This document shows, piece after piece, positions 20,701 through 31,467 of a DNA stretch of 64,000 nucleotides. The notes under the pieces are model-generated. The model did not search any database, had not been told where the DNA came from, and saw nothing but the letters and a program-made list of their open reading frames with translations. Origin of the DNA: Clostridiales bacterium (lineage in GTDB: Bacteria > Bacillota > Clostridia > Lachnospirales > Lachnospiraceae); assembly GCA_012523775.1 (NCBI GenBank), contig JAAYTK010000062.1, forward strand, positions 1 to 64,000, read 5' to 3'. Positions within the stretch are counted from its first letter, which is position 1; each line of letters starts with the position of its first letter. Both the position numbers and the translations under genes were made by a program.

Positions 20701-21351
20701 TTATTTTATAAGATAAGCCCTAACCGGTGCAGCTTCTGCTCCGGGAATCAGTATCGGCGCCGCATGAAGAAGATATTCCCCTTCCTCTACATTTCTCAGC
20801 ATTAATCCTTCAAGTATCATGATATTTGCGTTGAACAAACTTATATGCGTCTCATGGTAGGGCTGGTTTCTCTCAATACCAAGAGAGTCTATGCCCACTC
20901 CCTTGATTTTAAGTCTGGCCAGATAATCCGCACCATCACTACTTACATAGATAAAATCAGACTCCAGAATATCCTCAAATGAGTTTCTTGTCTTAAGAAG
21001 TATAAAATCCCCTTCCTTTATATCCAGTCCTGCCAGATCTTTCTCGGTAATCTTATCCTTTACGGACGTAAGATCAAACACCTTACATTCCGTAACTACA
21101 TTGGCCAACTTTAGTTCCTCTAGAGTATATCCGTCGGGAATCATATGCTTGGGAGTATCTAAATGAGTTCCCGTATGAAGATTAAGCTCGAGCCTTGTTT
21201 CAAAGGTCGAGCCTGAATCAAAATCACTATCTATGCTGATTATAGGCCTCTTAGACTCCCTTCCCTTATATACCGGCATCCTATATGAAATTGGCATCGA
21301 TATATCAAATATTTGAAGCTCTTTTGTATTTATAATCATATGTTCCACCAC
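20701..21351 (-). CDS. Cyclase family protein (kynurenine formamidase-like)
   Basis: ISMPISYRMPVYKG, LNLHTGTHLDTPKHM (HxGTHxDxPxH). Confidence 0.88.
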   Translation of the reverse strand: MVEHMIINTKELQIFDISMPISYRMPVYKGRESKRPIISIDSDFDSGSTFETRLELNLHTGTHLDTPKHMIPDGYTLEELKLANVVTECKVFDLTSVKDKITEKDLAGLDIKEGDFILLKTRNSFEDILESDFIYVSSDGADYLARLKIKGVGIDSLGIERNQPYHETHISLFNANIMILEGLMLRNVEEGEYLLHAAPILIPGAEAAPVRAYLIK

Positions 21352-22871
21352 CTTCTGCCATCCTTAGCCATAAGTTCGAATGCTCTCTCTGGTCCCATTG
21401 AACCAGCAGCATAATTAGGAAGTTCGATTTTACATTGTTCACGATATCGTATTATTTTATCGGCCACATTCCAGGCGGCCTCAACCTCATCCCATCGGGA
21501 GAACAGGGTCGAATCGCCTCTAAGAATATCATATATCAGTCTCTCATAAGCCTCAGGTGTATTCCCTTGGGTGGGACTTACATAGCTGGTATCCATCTTG
21601 GTCGTTACAATATCATGATGTGTACTGAAATCCTTTGTATTAAACTGAAAGAACACACCCACATTCGGTTGAATTCTTATAACAAGGATATTAGGCTCCT
21701 GATTACGATCCTTAAAATATAAGATATTCGGCAAATCCTTGAATTGAATTACTATTTCTGCCCCGTATCTTCCGAGCCTTTTGCCGGTTCTGATATAAAA
21801 CGGTGTGCCTGCCCAGCGGAAATTATTGATATGAAGCTTAAGAGCGACAAATGTCTCCGTCTTGGAATTCTCAGGTATATTGTCCTCCTCACGGTAGCCA
21901 ACTACCGGAACATCGTCGATGATACCATTTCCATATTGTCCGAATACAACATTGTTTTTCAGAAATTCCTGGTTAATATCCTCTATGGCTTCAATCACCT
22001 TAAGCTTCTCTGAACGGATAGAATCGGTTTTTAAATTCACAGGAGGTTCCATGGCTACCAGGGAAAGAATCTGCATTATATGACTCTGTATCATGTCCCG
22101 CATAGCACCGGAATGTTCGTAATATCCTCCTCTCGTACCTACACCTAATTTTTCTGTCAAGGATATCTGGACATTGTCGATAAATTTATTGTTCCAGATG
22201 GATTCGAATATTGAGTTACTGAATCTAAGAACCATTATATTCTGTATCATTTCTTTGCCAAGATAATGATCTATCCGATAAATGTCTTTCTCATCGAACA
22301 CCTCAAGGAGCTTTTGATTCAGCTCTCTGGCTGTAGTCAAATCCTTCCCAAAGGGCTTCTCTATAACAAGGCGACGCCAGGAGCTTTTTGACTTAGCCAT
22401 ATCCGCTCTATGCAATCCCACCACTATAGTTTCAAAGTATTCCGGAGCGACTGCCAGATAGTAAATACGATTACCCAAGGTACCGGCATTATCATCGATG
22501 CCATCAAGATACTCTTTGAGCTCATTATATTTGTCAAGCTCTCTGAAATCAAAGCGATAATACCTAATCATATCATTAAGTCTTGCCCATATTTTCTCGT
22601 CCACCTTGTTCCTTGAGTATTTCTCCATAGATATGCGTATTTCATTTCTATACTCCTCTTCGGTTTTGTCCCTTCTGCCTATGGATACCACCTGAAAATT
22701 CTCAGGAACCAATCCATCCAGCAGCATATTATATAAGGCCGGCATCAGTTTTCTGTGGGTTAGATCACCGGTGCCTCCAAAAATCACTAAAACAGCAGAC
22801 AAATCCTTATCTCCACCAATCAAATTTTTATTTTTCATCATAGGTATCTTCCTTTCGGCAATGCTTACCAC
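21336..22871 (-). CDS. zwf: Glucose-6-phosphate 1-dehydrogenase
   Basis: LVIFGGTGDLTHRKLMPALYNM, RIDHYLGKEMIQNIMVLRF. Start may be an internal Met. Confidence 0.95.
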   Translation of the reverse strand: MVSIAERKIPMMKNKNLIGGDKDLSAVLVIFGGTGDLTHRKLMPALYNMLLDGLVPENFQVVSIGRRDKTEEEYRNEIRISMEKYSRNKVDEKIWARLNDMIRYYRFDFRELDKYNELKEYLDGIDDNAGTLGNRIYYLAVAPEYFETIVVGLHRADMAKSKSSWRRLVIEKPFGKDLTTARELNQKLLEVFDEKDIYRIDHYLGKEMIQNIMVLRFSNSIFESIWNNKFIDNVQISLTEKLGVGTRGGYYEHSGAMRDMIQSHIMQILSLVAMEPPVNLKTDSIRSEKLKVIEAIEDINQEFLKNNVVFGQYGNGIIDDVPVVGYREEDNIPENSKTETFVALKLHINNFRWAGTPFYIRTGKRLGRYGAEIVIQFKDLPNILYFKDRNQEPNILVIRIQPNVGVFFQFNTKDFSTHHDIVTTKMDTSYVSPTQGNTPEAYERLIYDILRGDSTLFSRWDEVEAAWNVADKIIRYREQCKIELPNYAAGSMGPERAFELMAKDGRRWWNI

Positions 22872-24274
22872 TGTGTATGGAATATTCCTTCCTTGTCTGT
22901 TCGCATATAGGTATGGGCTCCAAAATAATCTCTTTGAGCCTGTAAAAGATTCATGGGTAGTTCACTACTGCGATAGCTGTCATAATAAGCCAAAGCACTG
23001 GAGAAAGCCGGAATCGATATTCCATATGATACGGCTGTATTTATTACCATTCTCCAATCCCCCTGATATTCACCGGTAATATCATTGAAATAGTCAGCCA
23101 GAAGCAGATTCACCAAATCCTTCTTCTTATCATAGGCCTCCATAATGTGATTTAAAAATTGTGCTCTTATTATACATCCACCACGGAATATCCGGGCAAT
23201 ATCACCAAGGTTTAAACCCCAGTCATATTGCATGGATGCCGCACGCATCAGGCTAAAACCCTGTGCATAAGCACATATTTTACTGGCATATAATGCTCTT
23301 CTCACAGCCTCAATAAATTTTTCCTTATCATATTTAATAGTCTGGTTATCCTGCTCAGGTCCCCTAAGAACCTTAGCTGCGATTACACGTTCTTCCTTCA
23401 TGGAGGAAATATATCTCTCGTAGACAGCGGTTGTTATTGTAGGTGTCGGTACCCCAAGCTCAAGAGATATCTGACCCGTCCATTTGCCTGTGCCCTTCTG
23501 TCCGGCCACATCCAATATCATATCTACCAAATAATTACCGGTCTCGGGGTCCTTCTTTTTGAAAACATCTGCTGTAATTTCGATAAGGTAGCTGTTAAGC
23601 TCACCCTTGTTCCATTCGGTAAAAATCTCATGGAAGTCAGGAGGAGTAATCCCTAATATCCGCTTTAATATTGCATATGCTTCGACTATTAGCTGCATAT
23701 CAGCATACTCAATTCCATTATGGACCATCTTGACGAAATGTCCTGCACCGTCCTTGCCGATATAGGTACTACAGGCATCGCCTCCAACCTTTGCGGCTAT
23801 ATCCGTCAGTATCTTCTGCATCATCTCATAAGCCTCCGGACTTCCGCCGGGCATTATAGCCGGACCGTTACGTGCTCCTTCTTCACCACCAGAAATACCG
23901 GTACCAAGATAGTATATATTCTCAGCCTCCAGTCTTTTACTTCTTTCCATGGTATCAATATAATTGGAGTTCCCACCGTCCATCAGTAAATCCCCGGATG
24001 AGATTAAGGGAAGCAGCTGTGAAATCATTTCATCGACTGCTTTGCCTGCCTTTACCATCAGTATTATCTTTCTGGGTTTCTCTAATGAATTAACAAGCTC
24101 CTCTAACGAATACATACCGCCTATATTCTTATCTCGTGCTTCTTCCAACAGACTGTCTGTCTTTTCTCTGGAACGGTTATATACCGCTACCGAATATCCA
24201 TGATCGGCAATATTGAGAGCCAGATTCTTACCCATAACCGCCAAGCCGATTAAACCAACCGAGTATTTTGCCAT
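22865..24274 (-). CDS. gnd: 6-phosphogluconate dehydrogenase (decarboxylating)
   Basis: VGLIGLAVMGKNLALNIADHGY, GGEEGARNGPAIMPGG, GTGKWTGQ. Confidence 0.96.
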   Translation of the reverse strand: MAKYSVGLIGLAVMGKNLALNIADHGYSVAVYNRSREKTDSLLEEARDKNIGGMYSLEELVNSLEKPRKIILMVKAGKAVDEMISQLLPLISSGDLLMDGGNSNYIDTMERSKRLEAENIYYLGTGISGGEEGARNGPAIMPGGSPEAYEMMQKILTDIAAKVGGDACSTYIGKDGAGHFVKMVHNGIEYADMQLIVEAYAILKRILGITPPDFHEIFTEWNKGELNSYLIEITADVFKKKDPETGNYLVDMILDVAGQKGTGKWTGQISLELGVPTPTITTAVYERYISSMKEERVIAAKVLRGPEQDNQTIKYDKEKFIEAVRRALYASKICAYAQGFSLMRAASMQYDWGLNLGDIARIFRGGCIIRAQFLNHIMEAYDKKKDLVNLLLADYFNDITGEYQGDWRMVINTAVSYGISIPAFSSALAYYDSYRSSELPMNLLQAQRDYFGAHTYMRTDKEGIFHTQW

Positions 24275-24343
24275 TTAATTTCCTCCTATTCATAATAAAC
24301 CTTGATGTAAAATCAAGGTTTCATTATAATTAATTACTTTATT

Positions 24344-24589
24344 CTAGTCATTTACTACATATCCTGATTGATTAAGAGCTTCTTTGATTACCTCCAGGCT
24401 TATCTTTTTCATGATCGCTCCCCTTTTAATAGTCATAAATCTGCCTACGGTATTAAGCATTCCCGGCTTAACAATATCCACAAAGCCTAAATCATATAGT
24501 ATATCAGTTAATTCCTTATACTCATTACATAAGTCATAAACACTTCTGTTTAAATCTATTATTTTCTTATCCAAATCACATCTCCCCAA
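24344..24589 (-). CDS. DUF1858 domain protein
   Basis: 81 aa; KIIDLNRSVYDLCNEYKELTDILYDLGFVDI..PGMLNTVGRFMTI pattern. Confidence 0.8.
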   Translation of the reverse strand: MGRCDLDKKIIDLNRSVYDLCNEYKELTDILYDLGFVDIVKPGMLNTVGRFMTIKRGAIMKKISLEVIKEALNQSGYVVND

Positions 24590-24648
24590 GCAATAAAATT
24601 ATAAACAGTATTGATGGTAAGAGTATGCAATATAATGGAATTTTATTC

Positions 24649-24664
24649 TGTGACTTAAATCACA
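24649..24664. promoter_or_regulatory. CRP-like inverted repeat TGTGA-N6-TCACA
   Basis: Sequence TGTGACTTAAATCACA, about 60 nt upstream of the DUF1858 gene. Confidence 0.55.
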
Positions 24665-24739
24665 TTGAATATGATGTGTTGATGCTTATTAGATATATTA
24701 TATATATCATCATATATAAACACAATATTTTATTATGCC

Positions 24740-25795
24740 TTAATAAAAAAGCTCTTTAAATATCCCCTTTACGGTTGTCATTTTATTTAGCCGATACGCA
24801 TTTTCACCGCAAAATATCAGGCCGTCATCAATATTGCCGTTAACGGCATTAACCAGTGATTTTGTAATACAGTATGGCGTATCCATAGGATTACAGTGTT
24901 GTAAGCATCTAAAGCACTTATCAACGGGAAGTCTTCCATCCTTAGTTTTAGCTATAAAAGGATTATGAATTGCCCTACCGGGCATTCCAACCGGACTTGT
25001 AACGATCTCAATGTCATCCCTCTTAACATCAATATATGCTTTTTTAAATTCCTCGTTCGCATCACATTCCTCAGTTACAACAAATCTTGTTGCCATCTGT
25101 ACCCCGTCTGCTCCTAAGGATAAGACATGCTCAATATCCTCACGGTCGAATATTCCTCCGGCGACTATCACAGGAATGTTTCTTTGATACTTATGTTCAT
25201 ATTCCTTAACACAACCTATTACTTCTCTGATTATATTATCGAAATCAGATTCCGTGATACCTGCAATCTGTTCCTTGGTAAAGGCCAGATGACCTCCAGC
25301 CTTTGGACCTTCTATAACAATAAAGTCTGCCGTTCTGTTATATTTTCTGTCCCACATCTTTAGAATTACCTGAGCAGCCTTTAAGCTGGATACTATGGGA
25401 GCAATTTTTACTGAATAACCGTTCGTTAGCTCTGGAAGTGTTATTGGCAGTCCGGCTCCTGATATAATAACATCTGCTCCGGCCTCACAGGCAGCCTTAA
25501 CATAACTATCATATTGCTTTGTAGCAACCATGATATTTACACCGACTATGCCTCCCTCTGCAATATCCCTTGCCATATCCATATGCTTTTTTATTGCCTT
25601 TAAATTTGTTGAAATCTGCTGTCTCTCAAATTCGGGCTCGTCGTATCCGATCTGGGCTGTGGAAATAATTCCGATTCCGCCCTCTCTTGCAACCGATCCC
25701 GCCAATCTCCATCTACTGACTCCTACCCCCATTCCACCCTGAATTATCGGGAATCTGGCCTTTAAATTACCTATTATCAAGGGATTCATATCCAT
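24740..25795 (-). CDS. Nitronate monooxygenase / FabK-like flavoprotein
   Basis: FPIIQGGMGVGVS, IVIEGPKAGGHL, PVIVAGGIFDREDIEHVLSLGADGVQMATRF. Confidence 0.88.
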   Translation of the reverse strand: MDMNPLIIGNLKARFPIIQGGMGVGVSRWRLAGSVAREGGIGIISTAQIGYDEPEFERQQISTNLKAIKKHMDMARDIAEGGIVGVNIMVATKQYDSYVKAACEAGADVIISGAGLPITLPELTNGYSVKIAPIVSSLKAAQVILKMWDRKYNRTADFIVIEGPKAGGHLAFTKEQIAGITESDFDNIIREVIGCVKEYEHKYQRNIPVIVAGGIFDREDIEHVLSLGADGVQMATRFVVTEECDANEEFKKAYIDVKRDDIEIVTSPVGMPGRAIHNPFIAKTKDGRLPVDKCFRCLQHCNPMDTPYCITKSLVNAVNGNIDDGLIFCGENAYRLNKMTTVKGIFKELFY

Positions 25796-25813
25796 TACTT
25801 TCCTCCGTATTTT

Positions 25814-25830
25814 ACTTTGATAGTCAAACT
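25814..25830. promoter_or_regulatory. FabT/FabR-like operator palindrome
   Basis: ACTTTGATAGTCAAACT, close to the FabT consensus (ANTTTGATTATCAAATT), just upstream of the NMO/FabK-like gene. Confidence 0.5.
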
Positions 25831-26035
25831 ATTGTTTATTCGAACCGTTGTCATAATCATTATAATCACACGGGGATTTGTTGTCAATATCTTATGGTAT
25901 TAATTTCTTTTTCATATAGTTTTTATTACTACATATCTTGCATGTTTATTATTCATAGTTATTATTGTGTTGTTTTACGGATAATATTCCCATGTTTTAT
26001 TATTAATAGTACGAACTATCCATTTCAATAATAAA

Positions 26036-26082
26036 AGGTGCATATATTCCTAATGCCTTATGATGTAAGGTATTAAGATATA
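26036..26082 (-). terminator. Terminator-like hairpin after rubrerythrin
   Basis: AGGTGTATATAT...ATATATGCACCT followed by TTTTATTATT on the minus strand. Confidence 0.65.
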
Positions 26083-26105
26083 TACACCTGTTTATAATCC
26101 TATAC

Positions 26106-26699
26106 TTAGTGAAATGGTGCCAGTTCCAGCCTTATAAAGTAACCTCTGTCATGGTGACAGACAGGACATTCCTTTAATGCCTCCTTACCCCAGTGTATAT
26201 GGCCGCAATTTAAGCACATCCAGCCTATTTCTGTGTCAGAAACATAGAGTTTATTCTCCTCCAGCAGTTCGGCAAATCTTCCGAACCTGTCGCCGTGTAT
26301 TTTCTCAATCTTGGAAATCATATGGAAAGAGGCTGCAACCTTATCGAAGCCCTCTTCCTTAGCTATATCGCCAAATTTTTTATATACAGGATCGTATTCT
26401 TCATATTCGTTATGCTGAGCCATTCGTAACAGCTTGGCTACATTATCGGCAATATCCACCGGATACGAACCGTCTACATGGATATTTTCTCCGGCTAGCT
26501 CCTTAAGATGCTCATAGAAGATCTCGGCATGCTCCTTCTCCTGATTGGCTGTGAATCTGAATATAGCCTCGATAGCATGATGGTGCTCCTTCTTTGCCTG
26601 TGATGCTGCAAAGGTATAACGGTTTCTGGCTTGACTCTCGCCTGCAAATGCTCTCATTAGATTATCTTTAGTCTGACTCGTTTTGAAATCAACTGCCAC
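26106..26699 (-). CDS. Rubrerythrin
   Basis: N-terminal ferritin-like diiron ExxH pattern and C-terminal rubredoxin-like CLNCG...CPVCHHDRGYF. Confidence 0.95.
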   Translation of the reverse strand: MAVDFKTSQTKDNLMRAFAGESQARNRYTFAASQAKKEHHHAIEAIFRFTANQEKEHAEIFYEHLKELAGENIHVDGSYPVDIADNVAKLLRMAQHNEYEEYDPVYKKFGDIAKEEGFDKVAASFHMISKIEKIHGDRFGRFAELLEENKLYVSDTEIGWMCLNCGHIHWGKEALKECPVCHHDRGYFIRLELAPFH

Positions 26700-26779
26700 G
26701 GAATTAACCTCCTTAAAATCATTATAAATAATAATGTCATATAGGAGTATTCCCGTTACTTTTTGTCATATTCAAAAAA

Positions 26780-27499
26780 TCAGTTAATACCTGCTATTGC
26801 CTCAATTTTATCCAAATCGGGTATCAAAATCTCTTTATTACTAAGTGAGCGAATAAGTCCGTCATTCTCCATCTGACTGAATTTTCTGCTAACGGTCTCC
26901 CTGGCAACACCAAGATAGTTGGCTATACCTTCTCTGCTTAAGGGCAACTGAATTATGATTCCCTCCTCATCCTTGATGCCATATTTTTCAGCAAATTCAA
27001 TAAGAATACTGCCGATTCTGTTGTCTACATTTCGTACCCCAATACTCTGAAGGGCGTTTTCCAGCCTGTTCATACGGTTACCCAGTTCATCGATAATCTT
27101 AACTGCAATCTCCGGAAAGCTATATAACAGCTCCTGAAACTGCTTCCTAGAAAGATTACATGTCTTAACAGCTTGAAGCGCCTCAACCGTGTAGGTTGCA
27201 GTCTGATTTCTGAAAAGGTTTTGTTCGCCGAAGAAATCACCCTCAGAAAACACATAAAGAATCTGTTCACGGCCATCGGAGGTATTCTTATATGCCTTAA
27301 CGCTACCCTCGTTTATAATTACAACAGAATCCATCGTATCTCCGACAAATACGAGAGTATCCCCCTTATTATACTCCTTATGATGGATTAAACCCATGAT
27401 TTTCTTAAGGTCCTCAATATCCAGTGACGATAGAATCGGAACCTTATGCATACACAGTCTATCCATGCATTTTTTACATTTAAAGCGGGGTGTCGTCAT
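26780..27499 (-). CDS. Crp/Fnr family transcriptional regulator
   Basis: cNMP fold, C-terminal HTH LSREGIANYLGVARETVSRKFSQMENDGLI; N-terminal CKKCMDRLC. Confidence 0.92.
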   Translation of the reverse strand: MTTPRFKCKKCMDRLCMHKVPILSSLDIEDLKKIMGLIHHKEYNKGDTLVFVGDTMDSVVIINEGSVKAYKNTSDGREQILYVFSEGDFFGEQNLFRNQTATYTVEALQAVKTCNLSRKQFQELLYSFPEIAVKIIDELGNRMNRLENALQSIGVRNVDNRIGSILIEFAEKYGIKDEEGIIIQLPLSREGIANYLGVARETVSRKFSQMENDGLIRSLSNKEILIPDLDKIEAIAGIN

Positions 27500-27567
27500 G
27501 TATACTCCTCCTTATGTATGTGGAATGTGGAATGTGGAATATGGTGATAATAATGTGGTAAAAAATT

Positions 27568-27596
27568 GCAGTATAATAATAAGCTTATTATACTGC
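27568..27596 (-). terminator. Terminator of the V-type ATPase operon
   Basis: 12-bp perfect stem GCAGTATAATAA/TTATTATACTGC followed on the minus strand by AATTTTTT. Confidence 0.8.
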
Positions 27597-27620
27597 ATAT
27601 TTTTATTGTTATCCACTTGT

Positions 27621-28289
27621 TTATTCACCGTAAAGTTTTTCACTATAATGATGAGCGGCCTCAAGCATCATATCCTTGACCTTCATCAGTCGGATTTGTG
27701 TGCTTCGCTCATTTTCATCAAGCTTCATAACTATATATTTTATTTTTTGCTGCATATCCGGAATCATAACATGCTCGAGGGCATTGACTCGGCGTCTGGT
27801 TTTTTCAATCTCGGCTGCCATAAGCTGACATGATTTTTCCACCTCAGCCAGTTTAAGCATATCAGGAAGAATATCTGCAAGGCTCTTTACCGCATCGTCC
27901 AAATCACTGGAGGTGAATGCATAACCATATGGATATATATCATTCTCATCCGGTGTCTTTGTCTTATATTCAAATTCAGGAATTTCTACGCTCATAACAT
28001 TTTTTATATTGGTATCCAGATAAACCTCTTGTCTTGGAGCCATTAATGAAACATTGAGTATTTCATCAGTCATTACAGATCTTGCCAATACAAAATTCTT
28101 GTTTGCAGCGTGTATTCCGGCCTCAACTTTTTCACGCAAGGCTTTATTCTCCCGAACCATATCAAGAAATCTTCTCATAAGCTCGTCTCTTTTATCCTTA
28201 AGTAGCTTATGCCCTCTGGTTGCAGTGGCCAGCTTCTTCTTAAGCCTTGTTAATTCCATACGGGTCGGATTTACTTGTGTATTTGCCAT
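27621..28289 (-). CDS. atpD: V/A-type ATP synthase subunit D
   Basis: NPTRMELTRLKKKLATATRGHKLLKDKRDELMRRF. Confidence 0.94.
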   Translation of the reverse strand: MANTQVNPTRMELTRLKKKLATATRGHKLLKDKRDELMRRFLDMVRENKALREKVEAGIHAANKNFVLARSVMTDEILNVSLMAPRQEVYLDTNIKNVMSVEIPEFEYKTKTPDENDIYPYGYAFTSSDLDDAVKSLADILPDMLKLAEVEKSCQLMAAEIEKTRRRVNALEHVMIPDMQQKIKYIVMKLDENERSTQIRLMKVKDMMLEAAHHYSEKLYGE

Positions 28290-28290
28290 A

Positions 28291-29667
28291 TTACTCTCCT
28301 TTGCCGTAGTATTCGTCCAGCAACTCGTCCTTTATTCTCTTAAGCTCTGCTCTGGGCAGCATATTAAGAAGCTTCCATCCTAAGTCTAATGTTTCCTCTA
28401 TATTACGGTTTGTTACATAGCCCTGTGATACATATTCTCTCTCAAATGCATCAGCAAACTCTGCATACAGCTTATCAATATCCGTTAAGGCGGCCTCACC
28501 AAGAACAACCATCAGTTCCTTAGCTTCCTTACCTCTCGCATAAGCCGCAAATATCTGGTTCATGGTATTGGCATGATCTTTTCTGGTCTTTCCTTCACCA
28601 ATACCCTTATCCTTCAGACGTGAGAGTGACGGTAATACGTCAATCGGAGGCTCTATGCCCTGACGATGAAGCTCACGACTAAGTATTATCTGTCCCTCGG
28701 TAATATATCCTGTAAGGTCGGGTATAGGATGAGTCTTATCATCCTCGGGCATTGTCAATATAGGTATCATCGTAATGCTTCCTACTTTACCCTTTTTACG
28801 TCCTGCTCTTTCATAGAGGGACGCTAGATCAGTATACATATATCCTGGGTATCCACGACGGCCTGGTACTTCCTTTCGTGCAGCCGATACTTCTCTTAGA
28901 GAATCAGCATAGTTTGTTATGTCGGTAAGGATTACAAGCACATGCATATCCTTTTCAAATGCCAGATACTCGGCGGCAGTTAGTGCCATACGAGGTGTTG
29001 ATATACGCTCTATGGCAGGGTCATTAGCCAGATTTACAAACATAACCGTTCTGTCTATGGCACCGGTCTCACGGAAGGATTCCGTAAAGAAATTTGCCTC
29101 CTCAAAGGTAATACCCATGGCTGCAAATACAACAGCAAAGGGCTCCGAAGTACCGCGTACCTTAGCCTGACGGGCTATCTGGGCCGCAAGATTAGCATGT
29201 GGAAGACCGCTTGCCGAGAATATAGGAAGCTTCTGTCCACGAACCAATGTATTTAATCCGTCGATTGCGGATACTCCTGTCTGAATAAACTCCTGAGGAT
29301 AATTTCTTGCCGCAGGATTCATGGGAAGTCCGTTAATATCCAGTCTTTGCTCAGGTAAAATATCAGGTCCGTTGTCAATGGGGCGTCCCAAGCCGTCAAA
29401 TACACGGCTTAGCATATCCTCCGATACCCCAAGCTCCATGCTTCTGCCTAGAAAACGAACCTTACTACTGGCCAGATTTATTCCGGTAGAGCTTTCAAAT
29501 AATTGGACAAGTGCATTACCGCCGTCAATTTCCAGAACTCTGCAACGGCGTTTTTCACCGTTAACCAGCTCAATTTCAGCAAGCTCGTCAAATGCTACTC
29601 CTTCTACACCCTTTACCAGCATAAGAGGACCTGCTACCTCTTGAATTGTTCTATATTCCTTTGGCAT
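28291..29667 (-). CDS. atpB: V/A-type ATP synthase subunit B
   Basis: [24 protein letters not shown]..., catalytic-like fold, operon context. Confidence 0.95.
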   Translation of the reverse strand: MPKEYRTIQEVAGPLMLVKGVEGVAFDELAEIELVNGEKRRCRVLEIDGGNALVQLFESSTGINLASSKVRFLGRSMELGVSEDMLSRVFDGLGRPIDNGPDILPEQRLDINGLPMNPAARNYPQEFIQTGVSAIDGLNTLVRGQKLPIFSASGLPHANLAAQIARQAKVRGTSEPFAVVFAAMGITFEEANFFTESFRETGAIDRTVMFVNLANDPAIERISTPRMALTAAEYLAFEKDMHVLVILTDITNYADSLREVSAARKEVPGRRGYPGYMYTDLASLYERAGRKKGKVGSITMIPILTMPEDDKTHPIPDLTGYITEGQIILSRELHRQGIEPPIDVLPSLSRLKDKGIGEGKTRKDHANTMNQIFAAYARGKEAKELMVVLGEAALTDIDKLYAEFADAFEREYVSQGYVTNRNIEETLDLGWKLLNMLPRAELKRIKDELLDEYYGKGE

Positions 29668-31427
29668 TAGGCTCCCTCCTTCTGTACCAGTTGATTAATT
29701 TCTGTTTTTAGTTGCATCAGGACCTCATCATATTCCTGTTTGATTTTATCCACTTTAACATATTTAAAACGACCGATTCTTTCTCTGACAGGAAGCTTAA
29801 CCAAGTCATCTATGGACAGATTGCTTAAGTTCTCCAGAGAAATATCATAGAATTTTAAAACAAGCTCCATCATCATATATTGCTTCTCTAGGTTTGTGTA
29901 GGTATCATCCTCATGGAAGGCATCCTGATGCAGATAGTCCTCACGGATGGACCTTGCGGCTTCAAGCTTAAGACGGTCCGGAGCTGACAAAGCATCCATA
30001 CCTACAAGTTTAACTATCTCGTCCAACTCTGCCTCATCGTTTAGCAGCTTCATGATTCGTGCCTTTAACTCACTCCATCTGTCATTAACATTGGCATTGA
30101 ACCATTTGCCCATATCATATAGAGAATAGCTGGTTAGCCAATTGATAGCAGGAAAATGTCTTCTGTAAGCCAGATTGGCATCCAAACTCCAGAACACCTT
30201 AACAATACGCAGTGTTGCCTGGGATACCGGCTCTGAAATATCACCACCGGGAGGCGATACGGCACCTATTGCCGACAACGCACCCTCTCTGCCATCCTTT
30301 CCAAGACTGATAACTCTTCCTGCCCTCTCGTAAAACTGTGCCAGACGGCTGGCAAGATAAGCCGGATAACCTTCTTCACCGGGCATTTCCTCGAGACGTC
30401 CCGACATCTCACGAAGCGCCTCGGCCCAACGGGATGTGGAGTCGGCCATCAATGCTACTGAATAACCCATATCGCGGAAATATTCCGCTATTGTAATACC
30501 TACATATATAGATGCTTCACGGGCAGCAACCGGCATGTCTGAGGTATTGGCGATTAATACCGTACGCTCCATGAGTGACTTTCCTGTCTTAGGATCCTTA
30601 AGCTCAGGGAACTCATTAAGAACGTCCGTCATCTCATTACCACGCTCGCCGCAGCCAATATATACTACTATATCAGCCTCCGCCCATTTAGCCAGCTGAT
30701 GCTGTACTACAGTTTTGCCACTACCGAAGGGTCCGGGAATAGCAGCGACTCCTCCCTTAGCAATAGGGAAAAGTGTATCTATAATTCTTTGTCCTGTAAC
30801 CATAGGCTTATCGGGAGATAATTTTTGCTTATAAGGCCTACCCTGACGAACAGGCCATTTCTGCATTAATGTAAGATTCTCTTTTGTCTTATCGTCTTTT
30901 TCCAATACTGCGACGGTATCGACTACCGTATAATCACCTTCGCTAATGGATACAATCTTACCCTTCATATTATAGGGAACCATGATTTTCTGTATGACGA
31001 TATCGGTTTCCTTTACAGTCCCGATGATATCTCCTGCTTCAACCTCAGTTCCGACAGTGACACTCGGTACAAAATGCCACTTCGCTTCTCTGTTAAGAGA
31101 AGGTATCTCAACACCACGTTTTAGATTTGTTCCGGTCGTCTCCATAATGTCAACTAAAGGGCGCTGAATTCCATCGAATATACTGCCGATAAGTCCAGGA
31201 CCTAATTCAACACTTAAGGGTGATCCGGTTGATTCCACAGGCTCACCGGGTCCTAGTCCCGCTGTTTCCTCGTAAACCTGAATGGAGGCCTGGTCGCCAT
31301 GTATCTCGATTATCTCGCCGATTAGGCGTTGCTTACTTACACGCACAACGTCAAACATATTGGCATCGCGCATGCCTTCTGCAACAACCAAGGGACCGGC
31401 TACTTTTTTAATGGTGCCATCGCTCAT
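29667..31427 (-). CDS. atpA: V/A-type ATP synthase subunit A
   Basis: [17 protein letters not shown] Walker A; A-type insert; start set at ATG after aggtga RBS. Confidence 0.95.
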   Translation of the reverse strand: MSDGTIKKVAGPLVVAEGMRDANMFDVVRVSKQRLIGEIIEIHGDQASIQVYEETAGLGPGEPVESTGSPLSVELGPGLIGSIFDGIQRPLVDIMETTGTNLKRGVEIPSLNREAKWHFVPSVTVGTEVEAGDIIGTVKETDIVIQKIMVPYNMKGKIVSISEGDYTVVDTVAVLEKDDKTKENLTLMQKWPVRQGRPYKQKLSPDKPMVTGQRIIDTLFPIAKGGVAAIPGPFGSGKTVVQHQLAKWAEADIVVYIGCGERGNEMTDVLNEFPELKDPKTGKSLMERTVLIANTSDMPVAAREASIYVGITIAEYFRDMGYSVALMADSTSRWAEALREMSGRLEEMPGEEGYPAYLASRLAQFYERAGRVISLGKDGREGALSAIGAVSPPGGDISEPVSQATLRIVKVFWSLDANLAYRRHFPAINWLTSYSLYDMGKWFNANVNDRWSELKARIMKLLNDEAELDEIVKLVGMDALSAPDRLKLEAARSIREDYLHQDAFHEDDTYTNLEKQYMMMELVLKFYDISLENLSNLSIDDLVKLPVRERIGRFKYVKVDKIKQEYDEVLMQLKTEINQLVQKEGA

Positions 31428-31467
31428 ATTCTTCACCTGCTTTACATAATAGATTTATCATCTTATA

